This document shows, piece after piece, positions 34,493 to 43,392 of a stretch of 64,000 bases of DNA (position 1 is the first letter of the stretch; each line of letters begins with the position of its first letter). This DNA comes from Enterococcus silesiacus (lineage in GTDB: Bacteria; Bacillota; Bacilli; Lactobacillales; Enterococcaceae). The translations under genes and the position numbers were made by a program. The stretch covers positions 1,488,001 to 1,552,000 of the forward strand of contig CP013614.1 of assembly GCA_001465115.1 (NCBI GenBank), given 5' to 3'. The notes under the pieces were generated by a model. That model saw only the letters and a list, made by a program, of their open reading frames with translations, was not told where the DNA came from and searched no databases.

Positions 34493-35524
34493 TCATGATC
34501 TCACCGAACGATTATTTTTCGCGATCAGCAATAAAAAAATCGGTGCGCCAATAAACGATGTCAATATCCCGATTGGTATTTCACTTGTAGCTAGCATCCG
34601 GGAAAAATCATCTACAATCAGTAAAAAAGTGCCGCCTAGTAACGCTGTAACAGGAATACTGTAACGATAATCATTACCAATCAACATTCTAGAAAAATGA
34701 GGTACTACTAGTCCCACCCAACCAATCAAGCCACTGACAGAGACCGCACTTGCTGTGATCAAGGTTGCCGCTAGAATCAAAATCACTCTTAAAATACGAC
34801 TATTTACGCCTAAGCTCAACGCTTCCTCTTCACCTAAAGAAATAATATTCAAACGCCAACGTAACAAAAAAATTGGAACCATCCCTACTAAGATCAATGG
34901 TGCTGCAAACTGAACATTCTGTATTTTGATTGAAGCAAGACTCCCCATCAGCCAATAAGTGATTGCCGGTAATGTATTGGTCGGATCACCGACTAACTTT
35001 AAAAACGAAACGGCTGAAGAGAAAAGCGAACCGATCATCATACCGATCAAAACCATATTCAATACAGAATCGGTTCGTAAAAATCTACTCACTAAAAGAA
35101 CTGCAGCCACTGCTAGCAAGCCAAAAACAAAAGACAATGAAATGACTTGTTCATAGGTGAAAGAAAAAAATAACCCGATTGCTGCACCAAAAGCTGCACC
35201 TTGTGAAGCTCCTAGAATATCCTGAGAAATCATTGGATTTTGAAATAACGCTTGATAGGTTGCACCAGCTACCGAAATCCCTCCGCCAATCACTACCGCC
35301 ATGATAATTCTAGGAAAGCGAATCTTAAACAAAATCGTTTCAACCTGACTACTCCACGTTTGCTCAAGTGGAATGACTTTATTTCCAACTGCCCGAAAAA
35401 AATCAGTTACTGAGATTGAAAATTTTCCTAAAAAAAACGACAGGCTAAGCACAACTAAAAAAAGTAGTAGTGATCCCCAAATAACGATTTTTTTCTGATT
35501 GACGTTTGACAGCTTATTTTTCAC
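34493..35524 (-). CDS. ABC transporter permease (FecCD/BtuC/MolB family)
   Basis: A 343-aa integral membrane protein with about ten hydrophobic segments and FecCD hallmarks (VLSLSFFLGKFSIS, RFPRIIMAVVIGGGISVAG, GLIGWVGLVVPHFSRMLIG, EIPIGILTSFIGAPIF). Two GTG codons are possible starts. The one at 35533 lies inside the ribosome site, whereas the one at 35524 has AGGAG 8 bases away and is preferred. It follows xdhC by 27 bases. This fold carries vitamin B12, iron chelates and, in MolB, molybdate or tungstate. Confidence 0.9.
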   Translation of the reverse strand: MKNKLSNVNQKKIVIWGSLLLFLVVLSLSFFLGKFSISVTDFFRAVGNKVIPLEQTWSSQVETILFKIRFPRIIMAVVIGGGISVAGATYQALFQNPMISQDILGASQGAAFGAAIGLFFSFTYEQVISLSFVFGLLAVAAVLLVSRFLRTDSVLNMVLIGMMIGSLFSSAVSFLKLVGDPTNTLPAITYWLMGSLASIKIQNVQFAAPLILVGMVPIFLLRWRLNIISLGEEEALSLGVNSRILRVILILAATLITASAVSVSGLIGWVGLVVPHFSRMLIGNDYRYSIPVTALLGGTFLLIVDDFSRMLATSEIPIGILTSFIGAPIFLLLIAKNNRSVRS

Positions 35525-35551
35525 TGAAATCACTCCTATTTTTGAGCAATT

Positions 35552-36568
35552 TTACTTTGCGGATTCTGCTCGTTTTTCAATTAATTCTCCTGCAACACTA
35601 ATAGCGAGTTCAGCTGGAGTTTCTGCTTTTATTTTTAACCCGATTGGCATGTTTAAACGCTCGATTTCCTTCATTGAAAAGCCGCTTTCTTTTAGTCGGC
35701 TAATTTGGACCGCAATCTTTCTTCTACTCCCCATCACACCGATATAGTGTGCTTTTGTTTTCAATAATTGTTTTGACAGTTCAAAATCAAATTGATGTCC
35801 GCGCGTCATTACAATCGCATAATCTACTTCTGTTATTTGAATCGACGCTTCAATATTTCCCAAATCTATAACCATTCGCTGATCGGCCTCTGGAAAAACA
35901 GCTTCTGTTAAAAGTTGTTCACGATCGTCTAGAACAACACAATAAAAGTCCAATGTTTTTAAAATTGGAACTAACGCTTGTGCAACATGACCTGCCCCAA
36001 AGACAAAAACTTTCCCCCTTTGCAGTAAAGATTCGATCAAATAAACTTGGCTATTGACTGTTACTATTGAGACCCCTTGATTGAAAGGTTCTTCTTGCAG
36101 CTCAGTTGCTACTCGTCCTACTAAACCTGTCTCTAAACTATAGAAACCAATGGCGTTAGATTTTCCTCCATTTAGTTCAGTGATCAGCCAACATTGCTGA
36201 TTACTTTCAAAATGCCGTCTAATTTCTACACAAATATCAGAAATAACTGGATCTAGCCAAGAACAGTATTGAAAATAAAGCGCAACATTTCCTCCGCAAA
36301 TCATGCCCAAATCTGCCACATCATTTGGCGCTAAAACGAATTTTTCACTCTTTGAGAGCTTATTTTCCAATACCTCTTGCGCAATTTCCTCTGCTCGAAA
36401 TTCGACTGCCCCCCCACCAATCGTTCCTTCCAAGCGACCTGTCTTAGCAATTAACATCCGCGCACCCGCACCTCTTGGCGTCGAACCCGAACTTGCAGTG
36501 ACGGTCACTAAAACTGTATCTTCCTTTTGCTCGATTGCTTCCTTTAATCGCAGAAAAAGTTCTTTCAT
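35552..36568 (-). CDS. xdhC: XdhC/CoxI-family molybdenum hydroxylase maturation factor
   Basis: A 338-aa protein with the XdhC/CoxI N-terminal domain (TVTASSGSTPRGAGARMLI, GTIGGGAVE, ADLGMICGGNV) and a Rossmann C-terminal domain (VFVFGAGHVAQALVPIL, then HYIGVMGSRRK). XdhC proteins bind molybdenum cofactor and promote its sulfuration before insertion into xanthine dehydrogenase. Here it may act on the selenium form. It overlaps the ModE-like gene by 4 bases, which ties molybdate sensing to maturation. Confidence 0.92.
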   Translation of the reverse strand: MKELFLRLKEAIEQKEDTVLVTVTASSGSTPRGAGARMLIAKTGRLEGTIGGGAVEFRAEEIAQEVLENKLSKSEKFVLAPNDVADLGMICGGNVALYFQYCSWLDPVISDICVEIRRHFESNQQCWLITELNGGKSNAIGFYSLETGLVGRVATELQEEPFNQGVSIVTVNSQVYLIESLLQRGKVFVFGAGHVAQALVPILKTLDFYCVVLDDREQLLTEAVFPEADQRMVIDLGNIEASIQITEVDYAIVMTRGHQFDFELSKQLLKTKAHYIGVMGSRRKIAVQISRLKESGFSMKEIERLNMPIGLKIKAETPAELAISVAGELIEKRAESAK

Positions 36569-36951
36569 CCTCTTTCCTCCATCTCCTTTGTTTCTGGATT
36601 CAGCTCATCACAAAAAATTTCCGCAAAATATTGATTCGTGATTTGATAAGTCTTTTTTTGAAAAAGCAGAAATTTTGCGGTTAAACGTTTCCCATGAATC
36701 GTTACGGTTGAGCCTCCTCCATTACTGCCGCCGACACTTTTATCGATCAAAGGATACCCTAGCTCCTCTTCGGCTTTTTTGATCATTCGCCAAGCTTTGT
36801 TATACGACATTTTCATTTGTTTAGCTGCTGTATTCAGCGAACCCGTTTGGGAAATTCGCTGGAGCAGTTCGACCACACCAGGTCCAAAAAAAATTCGACT
36901 CGTTCGTAATTTTAAATTAAGTGTATAATCAAAAGCTTTTTGTTCCTCCAT
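36565..36951 (-). CDS. ModE N-terminal-like winged-helix regulator without molybdate-binding domain
   Basis: A 128-aa protein. Residues about 25-100 are the LysR-type winged helix seen in ModE (FFGPGVVELLQRISQTGSLNTAAKQMKMSYNKAWRMIKKAEEELG). The wing SVGGSNGGGSTVTIHGKRL is also typical. The C-terminal TOBE/Mop domains of full ModE are missing, so molybdate cannot be sensed in the usual way. A short C-terminal tail replaces them. It likely regulates the Mo transport and maturation genes downstream, and overlaps xdhC by 4 bases. Confidence 0.85.
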   Translation of the reverse strand: MEEQKAFDYTLNLKLRTSRIFFGPGVVELLQRISQTGSLNTAAKQMKMSYNKAWRMIKKAEEELGYPLIDKSVGGSNGGGSTVTIHGKRLTAKFLLFQKKTYQITNQYFAEIFCDELNPETKEMEERG

Positions 36952-37001
36952 TCCCTAACCTCCTTCGTTATACTTGAAAAAGATAACGGCAATCAAAAAA
37001 A

Positions 37002-37589
37002 TTAATTGTTAAGAAAACCGCTCAACTGCTTTTGGACCACTTGAAAATTATTGCCGTTTAACGTGACAATCTGTCCTTTGTCTTTACAGATTTCTTGTTT
37101 TAATGCGACTCTTTGCCAATCAATTTCCAGTTTTTCTCTCATCTGTTGTTTTTGTCTTTGATAATTCGCTTCTGATTTAAAGACACCAATAATTTTCTTG
37201 GGTTGTCGCATCACTGCCAATAGCGCTTCTCTAAAAGATTTTGCTAATAGTTCTACTCCGCCGATTTCATCCAATAAAATAATCTCTGCTGCACTTAATT
37301 GGGCTTCCTTTAATAGCTCAAGACCAAACGTTTCAAATACTTTGAGGTTCCTAGTTCGTTTTCCATTTTCAGTTTGAATGAAGCAATGCTCTGGTACCTC
37401 CTGCAGATCTGGCTGATCTTCAAGCAACTCTTTTGCTTCTCTCAGTTCAAAGCCTACGATTTCTCCCTGATCATTTATCTGCCGTTTGACATAAAAACCG
37501 CTGACTGAAAAATTTCCGGCTAAAATTACTTCTTTCAATAAGGTCGACTTTCCAATCAATTTATCCCCTTCTAAAAAAAACTTTGTCAT
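37002..37589 (-). CDS. THEP1-like P-loop NTPase
   Basis: A 195-aa protein with a variant P-loop (EGDKLIGKSTLLKEV, residues 7-21) and a Walker B-like ILLDEIGGVELL near residue 104, as in the THEP1 group of nucleoside triphosphatases. The family is small and its physiological role is not settled. First position in the modE-xdhC-transporter run suggests a part in molybdenum or selenium cofactor handling, possibly MobB-like GTP use (inference). A strong terminator lies just upstream, so this gene probably has its own promoter. Confidence 0.7.
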   Translation of the reverse strand: MTKFFLEGDKLIGKSTLLKEVILAGNFSVSGFYVKRQINDQGEIVGFELREAKELLEDQPDLQEVPEHCFIQTENGKRTRNLKVFETFGLELLKEAQLSAAEIILLDEIGGVELLAKSFREALLAVMRQPKKIIGVFKSEANYQRQKQQMREKLEIDWQRVALKQEICKDKGQIVTLNGNNFQVVQKQLSGFLNN

Positions 37590-37627
37590 CGTCTATGTTC
37601 CTTTACTTAATCGATTTCTAAAAAACA

Positions 37628-37668
37628 ATGCAAAAGACAAATCAATTTTATTCATTTATCTTTTGCAT
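37628..37668 (-). terminator. Terminator after the NCS2 permease gene
   Basis: A 15-base stem (37628-37642 with 37654-37668, one mismatch), followed by TGTTTTTT on the minus strand. It separates the purine-catabolic genes from the NTPase-modE unit. Confidence 0.8.
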
Positions 37669-37694
37669 CTTTTTTAAAAAGATATTCTTTCTCG

Positions 37695-39014
37695 TTATTC
37701 GATTGCCAGTTGTTTTTCTTCTTTAAGTACCACATTCAAAATAACTGCAACAATCGTCGTCAAAATGACTTCTGAATTTCCAAAAATGGTTGTTACCCAA
37801 GGTGGAAAGCCACTCAAACAGCCTACCGACAATGTCACGCCGATACCAAAAGCCAAAGCAATTCCTACAACACCAGTATTTCTAGGCGTTAATTCTTGTG
37901 TTGATATCATCCGGACCCCAGTCATCGAAATCGAGGCAAACACCGAAACTGTTGCACCACCGATTACTGCATATGGGATTGTTGTCAAAATCGAGGCAAC
38001 TTTTGGAACAAAACCTGCGATTAGTAAAATAACTGAGGCGAAAACCATAACATATTTATTGATTACCCTAGTTACGGTAACGAGTCCTACATTTTGACCA
38101 AAAGTAGCAACTGGTACTGAACCGAAAAAGCTACCAATAAAATTAGTTAGTCCGCTTCCCATGATTCCCCCAGAAAGTTCTTTATCTGTTGGTTCCCGAT
38201 CCATCGCACCGACAGTTGTTGCAGTAAATTGACCAATTGCTTGAACCGCATCAACAATAAACATCACTACTAAGGTCAAAATCGGAACAATTTGAAAATC
38301 CAAACCAAAATAAAACGGCGTGATCACCTGAAATACGGATGCCTCTTTGACTGGAGTAAAATTGACCATTCCTAAAACTAAAGAAACGATATAACCAATG
38401 ATCATCCCATTTAGAATAGACGACAATTTAAGAAAGCCTTTTGAAAAATAATTAAAATAAAATACCACGCCAAAAGTCAACAACGCTACTAACCAGTTCT
38501 GTGCTGAACCAAAATCTGAACTTCCAGCTCCTCCTGCCATGTATTTAATTGCCACAGGAAACAGTGATAAGCCAATACTCAAGATGACTGTTCCCGTAAC
38601 AAGTGGCGGAAATAAGATACGGATTTTTTTTATTGATAACCCGACAATAATCACTAAAATACTCCCGACTAACTGAGCCCCAAAAATCGCTGCGATTCCA
38701 AAATCTCCCCCAATTGCCATTAAAATCGGGACATAGGCAAAACTTGCACCCATCATGACTGGTAACCTTGACCCGACTTTACCAAAAATCGGAAAAAGTT
38801 GAATAAACGTTGCTACGGCAGAAAAAATCAGTGACGTTTGAATCATGATCGTCGTGTCACTTGAGCTTAGATTACAAACTTTCGCAATCATGATTCCTGG
38901 TGTAACGATTCCTACCACTGCTGCTACTACGTGCTGTAAGCCCATTGGAAGGGCTTCTTTGATCGATAACTTGGCATCATACTCAAACAATGCCTTTTCT
39001 TCTTTTTCACTCAT
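37695..39014 (-). CDS. Xanthine/urate-type permease (NCS2/NAT family)
   Basis: A 439-aa membrane protein with about 12-14 segments and the NAT signature QNVGLVTVTR near residue 310. The upstream QAIGQFTATT region carries the usual acidic and polar substrate-site residues. It is placed after carbamate kinase and RidA, at the position held by urate transporter YgfU/UacT in the E. coli ygeW-ygfU locus. Xanthine or uric acid is therefore the likely cargo, with uracil less likely. A TTG two codons upstream is possible. The ATG at 39014 has the better ribosome site. It ends at a strong terminator. Confidence 0.9.
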   Translation of the reverse strand: MSEKEEKALFEYDAKLSIKEALPMGLQHVVAAVVGIVTPGIMIAKVCNLSSSDTTIMIQTSLIFSAVATFIQLFPIFGKVGSRLPVMMGASFAYVPILMAIGGDFGIAAIFGAQLVGSILVIIVGLSIKKIRILFPPLVTGTVILSIGLSLFPVAIKYMAGGAGSSDFGSAQNWLVALLTFGVVFYFNYFSKGFLKLSSILNGMIIGYIVSLVLGMVNFTPVKEASVFQVITPFYFGLDFQIVPILTLVVMFIVDAVQAIGQFTATTVGAMDREPTDKELSGGIMGSGLTNFIGSFFGSVPVATFGQNVGLVTVTRVINKYVMVFASVILLIAGFVPKVASILTTIPYAVIGGATVSVFASISMTGVRMISTQELTPRNTGVVGIALAFGIGVTLSVGCLSGFPPWVTTIFGNSEVILTTIVAVILNVVLKEEKQLAIE

Positions 39015-39113
39015 AGGCAAGTTTCCTTCTTCACTTTTTATTTTAAAAAGGACTGCACTTATCCGAGTCTTAAAATCCGCAACCCTTTTCTTTGATCAGA
39101 AATTATTCAAAAA

Positions 39114-39494
39114 TTAATTTTTGACTGCGATTGCTTCTATTTCAAAAAGTCCACTCTTAGGTAATTCGCATACCTCTACGCAAGAACGAGCGGGAAGAAC
39201 ATTTGCGAAATATTTTCCATAAATATCATTAATTTTAGCGAAATCAGACATGTTTTTTAAAAAGACTGTTGTCTTTACAACATGGTCATACGTCATACCC
39301 GTTTCTTTTAGAATTGCTCCTAAGTTGATCAAGGCTTGTTCTGCTTGTTGTTCAACTGTTTCTTGCATTTCTCCACTCGCTGGATCCAATCCTAATTGAC
39401 CAGAGATGTATTGGGTTTGTCCAGCTAAAACTGAATGGGAATAAGGCCCTACAGCGGCTGGAGCATTTGCTGAATTGATCATTTGGTTTGTCAT
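39114..39494 (-). CDS. ridA: RidA family 2-aminoacrylate deaminase
   Basis: A 126-aa RidA/YjgF protein with NAPAAVGPYSHSV at the N-terminus, SGQLGLDP, and the catalytic arginine in LPARSCVEVCELPK (Arg near residue 103) followed by FEIEAIAV. RidA hydrolyses reactive 2-aminoacrylate to pyruvate and ammonia. That is exactly the intermediate released by the diaminopropionate ammonia-lyase encoded in the same cluster. Co-localisation suggests a pathway-specific RidA. It lies 30 bases after carbamate kinase. Confidence 0.93.
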   Translation of the reverse strand: MTNQMINSANAPAAVGPYSHSVLAGQTQYISGQLGLDPASGEMQETVEQQAEQALINLGAILKETGMTYDHVVKTTVFLKNMSDFAKINDIYGKYFANVLPARSCVEVCELPKSGLFEIEAIAVKN

Positions 39495-39524
39495 CGACTC
39501 ACTCCTTCACTTACTTCTTTTAAG

Positions 39525-40463
39525 TTATTGCTCAATGATCGTTCCCGTTTTCCCGACGATACCGTCTTTGGCTTTTTCTAATAATGTGATCAGTGTTTTA
39601 CGACCTGGTTTTGATTCAGCAAATTGGATTGCTGCTTCAACTTTCGGCAACATTGAACCTGGTGCAAACTGACCAGCTGCTGCATGTTTCTTCATTTCAG
39701 CCGTTGACACTTGGCTCAATTCTTTTTGCGTTGGTTTTCCAAAGTCGACACAGACTTTTTCGACTGCTGTTAAGATAATCAGCAAATCGGCATCGACCAT
39801 TTCAGCTAATAGTTCACTACAGAAATCTTTATCGATAACAGCTGCGATTCCGCTTAAATGATTGCCTTCTTTCACTACTGGAATTCCGCCGCCACCGCAA
39901 GCAATCACCGTTTGCCCTGAATCGATCAGAGTCGTGATCGTTTTTATTTCAACAATTTCTTTTGGTTTTGGCGATGCTACAACTTGGCGATAACCACGCC
40001 CAGAGTCTTCAACAACGCTAACCTGTTTTTCTTTTACAAGTTGGTCCGCTTCTGCTTTAGACATAAAGCGTCCGATTGGTTTAGCTGGATGATCAAACGC
40101 TGGATCTTTTGGATCAACAGCGACTTGAGTGATCACGGTACCAACAGGTTGATTTAAATTGCGGCTCAGTAGTTCTTCTCTTAATGCATTTTGTAAATCA
40201 TAGCCAATGTAGCTTTGACTCATCGCCACACAAACCGACAATGGAATCGTTGGATATTTCGCTGGATCACTTAATGAAAGTTCTTCCATTGCTAATTGAA
40301 TCATACCGACTTGAGGACCGTTTCCATGAGACAAAATAACTTCATAGCCTGCTTCAATCAAATCTGCAATGGCTTTTGATGTTTCTTTGACTGCGGTCAT
40401 TTGTTCTGTTAAATTATCGCCTAGCGCATTTCCGCCAAGAGCGACCACCACTCGCTTTACCAT
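39525..40463 (-). CDS. arcC: Carbamate kinase
   Basis: This enzyme makes ATP, ammonia and CO2 from carbamoyl phosphate and ADP. The 312-aa protein has VVALGGNALG at the N-terminus, SHGNGPQVG near residue 45, VIACGGGGIPVV near 205 and the ATP-site segment ILTAVEKV. In this setting it corresponds to YqeA and would draw energy from carbamoyl phosphate released by the YgeW step. It lies downstream of ygeW across a 311-base structured gap. Confidence 0.95.
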   Translation of the reverse strand: MVKRVVVALGGNALGDNLTEQMTAVKETSKAIADLIEAGYEVILSHGNGPQVGMIQLAMEELSLSDPAKYPTIPLSVCVAMSQSYIGYDLQNALREELLSRNLNQPVGTVITQVAVDPKDPAFDHPAKPIGRFMSKAEADQLVKEKQVSVVEDSGRGYRQVVASPKPKEIVEIKTITTLIDSGQTVIACGGGGIPVVKEGNHLSGIAAVIDKDFCSELLAEMVDADLLIILTAVEKVCVDFGKPTQKELSQVSTAEMKKHAAAGQFAPGSMLPKVEAAIQFAESKPGRKTLITLLEKAKDGIVGKTGTIIEQ

Positions 40464-40774
40464 TCAGCGATTCACCTCATTTCAATTTTATCGTTATTTT
40501 TATTTATTGATTATTTTAAAAGTAAGATGCTTTCTCTCAATAAATCACATCGATGATCGTTAAGTAAACCCTGTACTTTGCATGAAGTGGTCAGAATCTG
40601 TGGACAGCAGATTCTTTTAAGTCAGCGTTATTCTTAACTGATAGTATTTATAAATGGACTTGGAAAGGTCTTATTATCATTTCTAGTTTTTGAAAAGAGA
40701 ACACATTATTTTATTTACAGCTATCATCATCAATAGAAAAAGCATCTCACTTCATGCCAGTGATTGATTGTTAC
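40464..40774. other. Structured intergenic region between ygeW and arcC (311 bp)
   Basis: No gene seen. Nested repeats are present. AGATGCTTT-type arms at about 40519-40540 and 40735-40760 form an imperfect inverted pair. A perfect 10-base pair is GCATGAAGTG (40580-40589) / CACTTCATGC (40748-40757). A local hairpin has arms AGAATCTG (40593-40600) / CAGATTCT (40608-40615). The first two pairings compete for the same 5' segment on the minus-strand RNA. It may be a regulatory leader or a small MITE-like element. Confidence 0.5.
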
Positions 40775-41968
40775 TTATTTTACTTCTCTAGGTGTCGCTT
40801 TTTTTTCAAGCTCTTTTAACGTTGTTTGCGGACTCTTCACTTTACTCAAGAAAATCATTGCCGCAATGATATATGGTTTGTAGCTTGCTTCTTTGTATAG
40901 TTCCACACGGTAACGATCAAAGACAGAGGCTTCAACTTCACCTTCTTCACAACTTACGCCTGTGATATCGGCAGGTAAGCAGTGCATGTACAAGGCTTTT
41001 CCATCTTTCGTTGTTTTCATCAATTCTTCTGTACATTCCCAATCTTTGTGGTTGGTATTTTGAGCGAGCAATTCTTTTTCTAACTTATCAATACCGGCTT
41101 GGTCACCTTCACCGTATAATTGTGTCCGTTTTTCCATTGCGGCAAACGGTGCCCAGCTCTTAGGATACACAACATCCGCATCTTTAAAGGCTTCAGCCAT
41201 ACTGTTTGTTTTGGTAAATGAGCCACCAGCTTCAGCTGCATTTTTCTTCGCTACTTCTTCAACTTCTGGCATGATTTCATAACCTTCTGGATGCGCTAAG
41301 ACAACATCCATACCTAGACGTGTCATTAATCCAACAATTCCTTGCGGTACTGACAATGGTTTCCCATAAGAGGGTGAATAAGCCCACGTCATCGCGACTT
41401 TTTTGCCTTTTAAGTTTTCGACTCCACCAAATTCATGGATCAGATGCAGTGCATCGGCCATTGCTTGAGTAGGGTGATCGATATCACATTGTAAGTTGAC
41501 TAATGTTGGGCGTTGTTCTAACACACCATCTTTATGTCCTTCTTGCACAGACTCTGATACTTCGCGCATATATGTGTTTCCTTTACCAATATACATATCA
41601 TCACGAATTCCGATAATATCTGCCATAAATGAAATCATGTTCGCTGTTTCACGAACGGTTTCACCATGAGAAATTTGGCTTTTTCCTTCATCTAGATCTT
41701 GTACTTCTAAACCTAAAAGGTTACAAGCAGAAGCAAAGCTAAAACGAGTTCTTGTAGAGTTATCACGGAATAATGAAATCCCTAAACCACTATCAAAAAT
41801 TTTCGTTGAAATATTATTTTCACGTAAATAACGTAACGTATCAGCAACAGTGAAGACTGCCTCTAATTCATCACGTGTTTTTTCCCATGTTAAGAAAAAG
41901 TCGTTTTCATACATTTTATCAAATTCTAATTTGTCCAATTTTGCAATATAGTCGTTAAAAGTTTCCAT
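40775..41968 (-). CDS. ygeW: Knotted carbamoyltransferase YgeW
   Basis: A 397-aa transcarbamylase. The carbamoyl phosphate motif is STRTRFS near residue 70, followed by DIDHPTQAMAD near 165 and the HCLPAD motif near 328. Length and sequence fit the YgeW family, distinct from ornithine and aspartate transcarbamylases. In purine or urate breakdown it is thought to release carbamoyl phosphate from a ureido intermediate, which carbamate kinase then uses. The precise substrate is from recent literature and not certain to me. A hairpin separates it from ygeY. Confidence 0.93.
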   Translation of the reverse strand: METFNDYIAKLDKLEFDKMYENDFFLTWEKTRDELEAVFTVADTLRYLRENNISTKIFDSGLGISLFRDNSTRTRFSFASACNLLGLEVQDLDEGKSQISHGETVRETANMISFMADIIGIRDDMYIGKGNTYMREVSESVQEGHKDGVLEQRPTLVNLQCDIDHPTQAMADALHLIHEFGGVENLKGKKVAMTWAYSPSYGKPLSVPQGIVGLMTRLGMDVVLAHPEGYEIMPEVEEVAKKNAAEAGGSFTKTNSMAEAFKDADVVYPKSWAPFAAMEKRTQLYGEGDQAGIDKLEKELLAQNTNHKDWECTEELMKTTKDGKALYMHCLPADITGVSCEEGEVEASVFDRYRVELYKEASYKPYIIAAMIFLSKVKSPQTTLKELEKKATPREVK

Positions 41969-42000
41969 GTCATTTCTCCTCTATATGAATAATACGATAG

Positions 42001-42037
42001 CCGATATTCTAACGTCCTTTACTCATCAGAATATCGG
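42001..42037 (-). other. Hairpin between ygeY and ygeW
   Basis: Perfect arms CCGATATTCT (42001-42010) / AGAATATCGG (42028-42037) with a 17-base loop. There is no T-run on the minus strand, so it is more likely an RNA stability or processing element than a terminator. Confidence 0.5.
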
Positions 42038-42070
42038 TTCGTTTTTCCCATGTATTTTTTTCAATGCTGA

Positions 42071-43387
42071 TTAGTTATTTTCGCAATAGACAGTTGGTAA
42101 TGCAGCATAGACTGCGGCACAACGAACTAAATCATCTTTCCATGTTTTTTCATTTGGCGCATGCGCTTGTGCTTCAGCACCTGGTCCAAAGCCAATACAA
42201 GGAATACCGTTACGTCCCATGATCGATACACCATTTGTTGAGAAGGTCCATTTATCTAATAGAGGACGAGCTTTACGCATATCAATCGTTTCTTTTGAGC
42301 CTTCACGTTCTTCGCCGTAAAGATTTCTATGTGTTTCCATCAAGGCTTTCGTCACGCCATGTTCTTCTGGGATCACCCAAGTTGGGAAGTAACATTCGAT
42401 TGGATAAGTTAAACCTGTATATGATGGACGGTCATAGTCATACATTGAAACGACTACATCTTCCCCATATTTTTTAACTGCTGGTAGATTACGGATCTCA
42501 TCTAAACAACTTTCCCATGTTTCACCAGCAGTCATACGACGGTCTAACGACACAGTACAACCATCTGCTACCGCACAACGGCTTGGTGATGAATGGAAAA
42601 TTTGTGAAGCTGTAACTGTTCCTTTTCCTAAGAAACGTGCTTCTTTCCATTCAGGGTTATATTTTTCATCAAGCATGCGTACAAGGCCTCTGATTACAGT
42701 ACTTTCAGTATCCCCATTATTGTTTAACGCACGCACATCTTGTAAAATGTCGGCCATTTTATAAATCGCATTATCCCCACGTTCAGGAGCTGATCCATGA
42801 CAAGATACCCCTTTGACTTCAACTTTGATTTCCATACGACCACGTTGACCACGATAGATTCCACCATCTGTTGGTTCAGTTGAAACCACAAATTCTGGGC
42901 GGATACCATCTTCTTTGATGATATATTGCCAGCATAGACCATCACAATCTTCTTCCTGTACAGTAACAGTTACTAATGCTGTATATTTTTCATTTAATAA
43001 GCCTAAATCTTTCATGATTTTCGCACCGTAAACAGCTGAAACGATCCCGCCTTCTTGGTCAGAGGTACCACGTCCGCCAATTTCTGTATCTGTTTCATAG
43101 CCATCATAAGGATCAAATTCCCAGTTACTCATTTCACCGATACCCACTGTATCCATATGACCATCAAAGGCGATCAATTTTTTACCCGTTCCCATGTATC
43201 CTAGTAAATTTCCTTGAGGATCTACTTCAATTTTGTCAAAACCTAATTTTGTCATTTCGGCTTTAGCACGATCCATTTTTGCGCCTTCTTCAGCACTTTC
43301 TCCTGGAATTTTGACTAAATCACGTAAAAACTTGATCATGTCCTCTCTATAACCTTCTGCTGCTTCGTTAATTGCTTTGAAATCCAT
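42071..43387 (-). CDS. ygeY: M20-family hydrolase YgeY (selenium locus hydrolase)
   Basis: A 438-aa zinc hydrolase of the ArgE/DapE group. Metal-site motifs are DGHMDTVG (near residue 75), GTSDQEGG (near 111) and VQEEDCDG (near 147). It matches the YgeY family found in Se/Mo hydroxylase loci. It probably removes a carbamoyl or acyl group from a ureido-amino acid to give 2,3-diaminopropionate for the next enzyme, dpaL (inference from pathway work). GGAGG precedes the ATG, 5 bases after dpaL. Confidence 0.92.
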   Translation of the reverse strand: MDFKAINEAAEGYREDMIKFLRDLVKIPGESAEEGAKMDRAKAEMTKLGFDKIEVDPQGNLLGYMGTGKKLIAFDGHMDTVGIGEMSNWEFDPYDGYETDTEIGGRGTSDQEGGIVSAVYGAKIMKDLGLLNEKYTALVTVTVQEEDCDGLCWQYIIKEDGIRPEFVVSTEPTDGGIYRGQRGRMEIKVEVKGVSCHGSAPERGDNAIYKMADILQDVRALNNNGDTESTVIRGLVRMLDEKYNPEWKEARFLGKGTVTASQIFHSSPSRCAVADGCTVSLDRRMTAGETWESCLDEIRNLPAVKKYGEDVVVSMYDYDRPSYTGLTYPIECYFPTWVIPEEHGVTKALMETHRNLYGEEREGSKETIDMRKARPLLDKWTFSTNGVSIMGRNGIPCIGFGPGAEAQAHAPNEKTWKDDLVRCAAVYAALPTVYCENN

Positions 43388-43392
43388 TTATA

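Noticed and set aside
37616..37632. CTAAAAAACAATGC ahead of the NTPase gene as another copy of the shared operator
   Set aside because: Only a half-site matches, it overlaps a terminator arm, and no -10 lies at the expected distance.
42005..42037. CTGATGAG on the minus strand inside a hairpin, resembling a hammerhead ribozyme core
   Set aside because: The required GAAA strand and three-stem layout are absent. It is a chance match within a simple hairpin.
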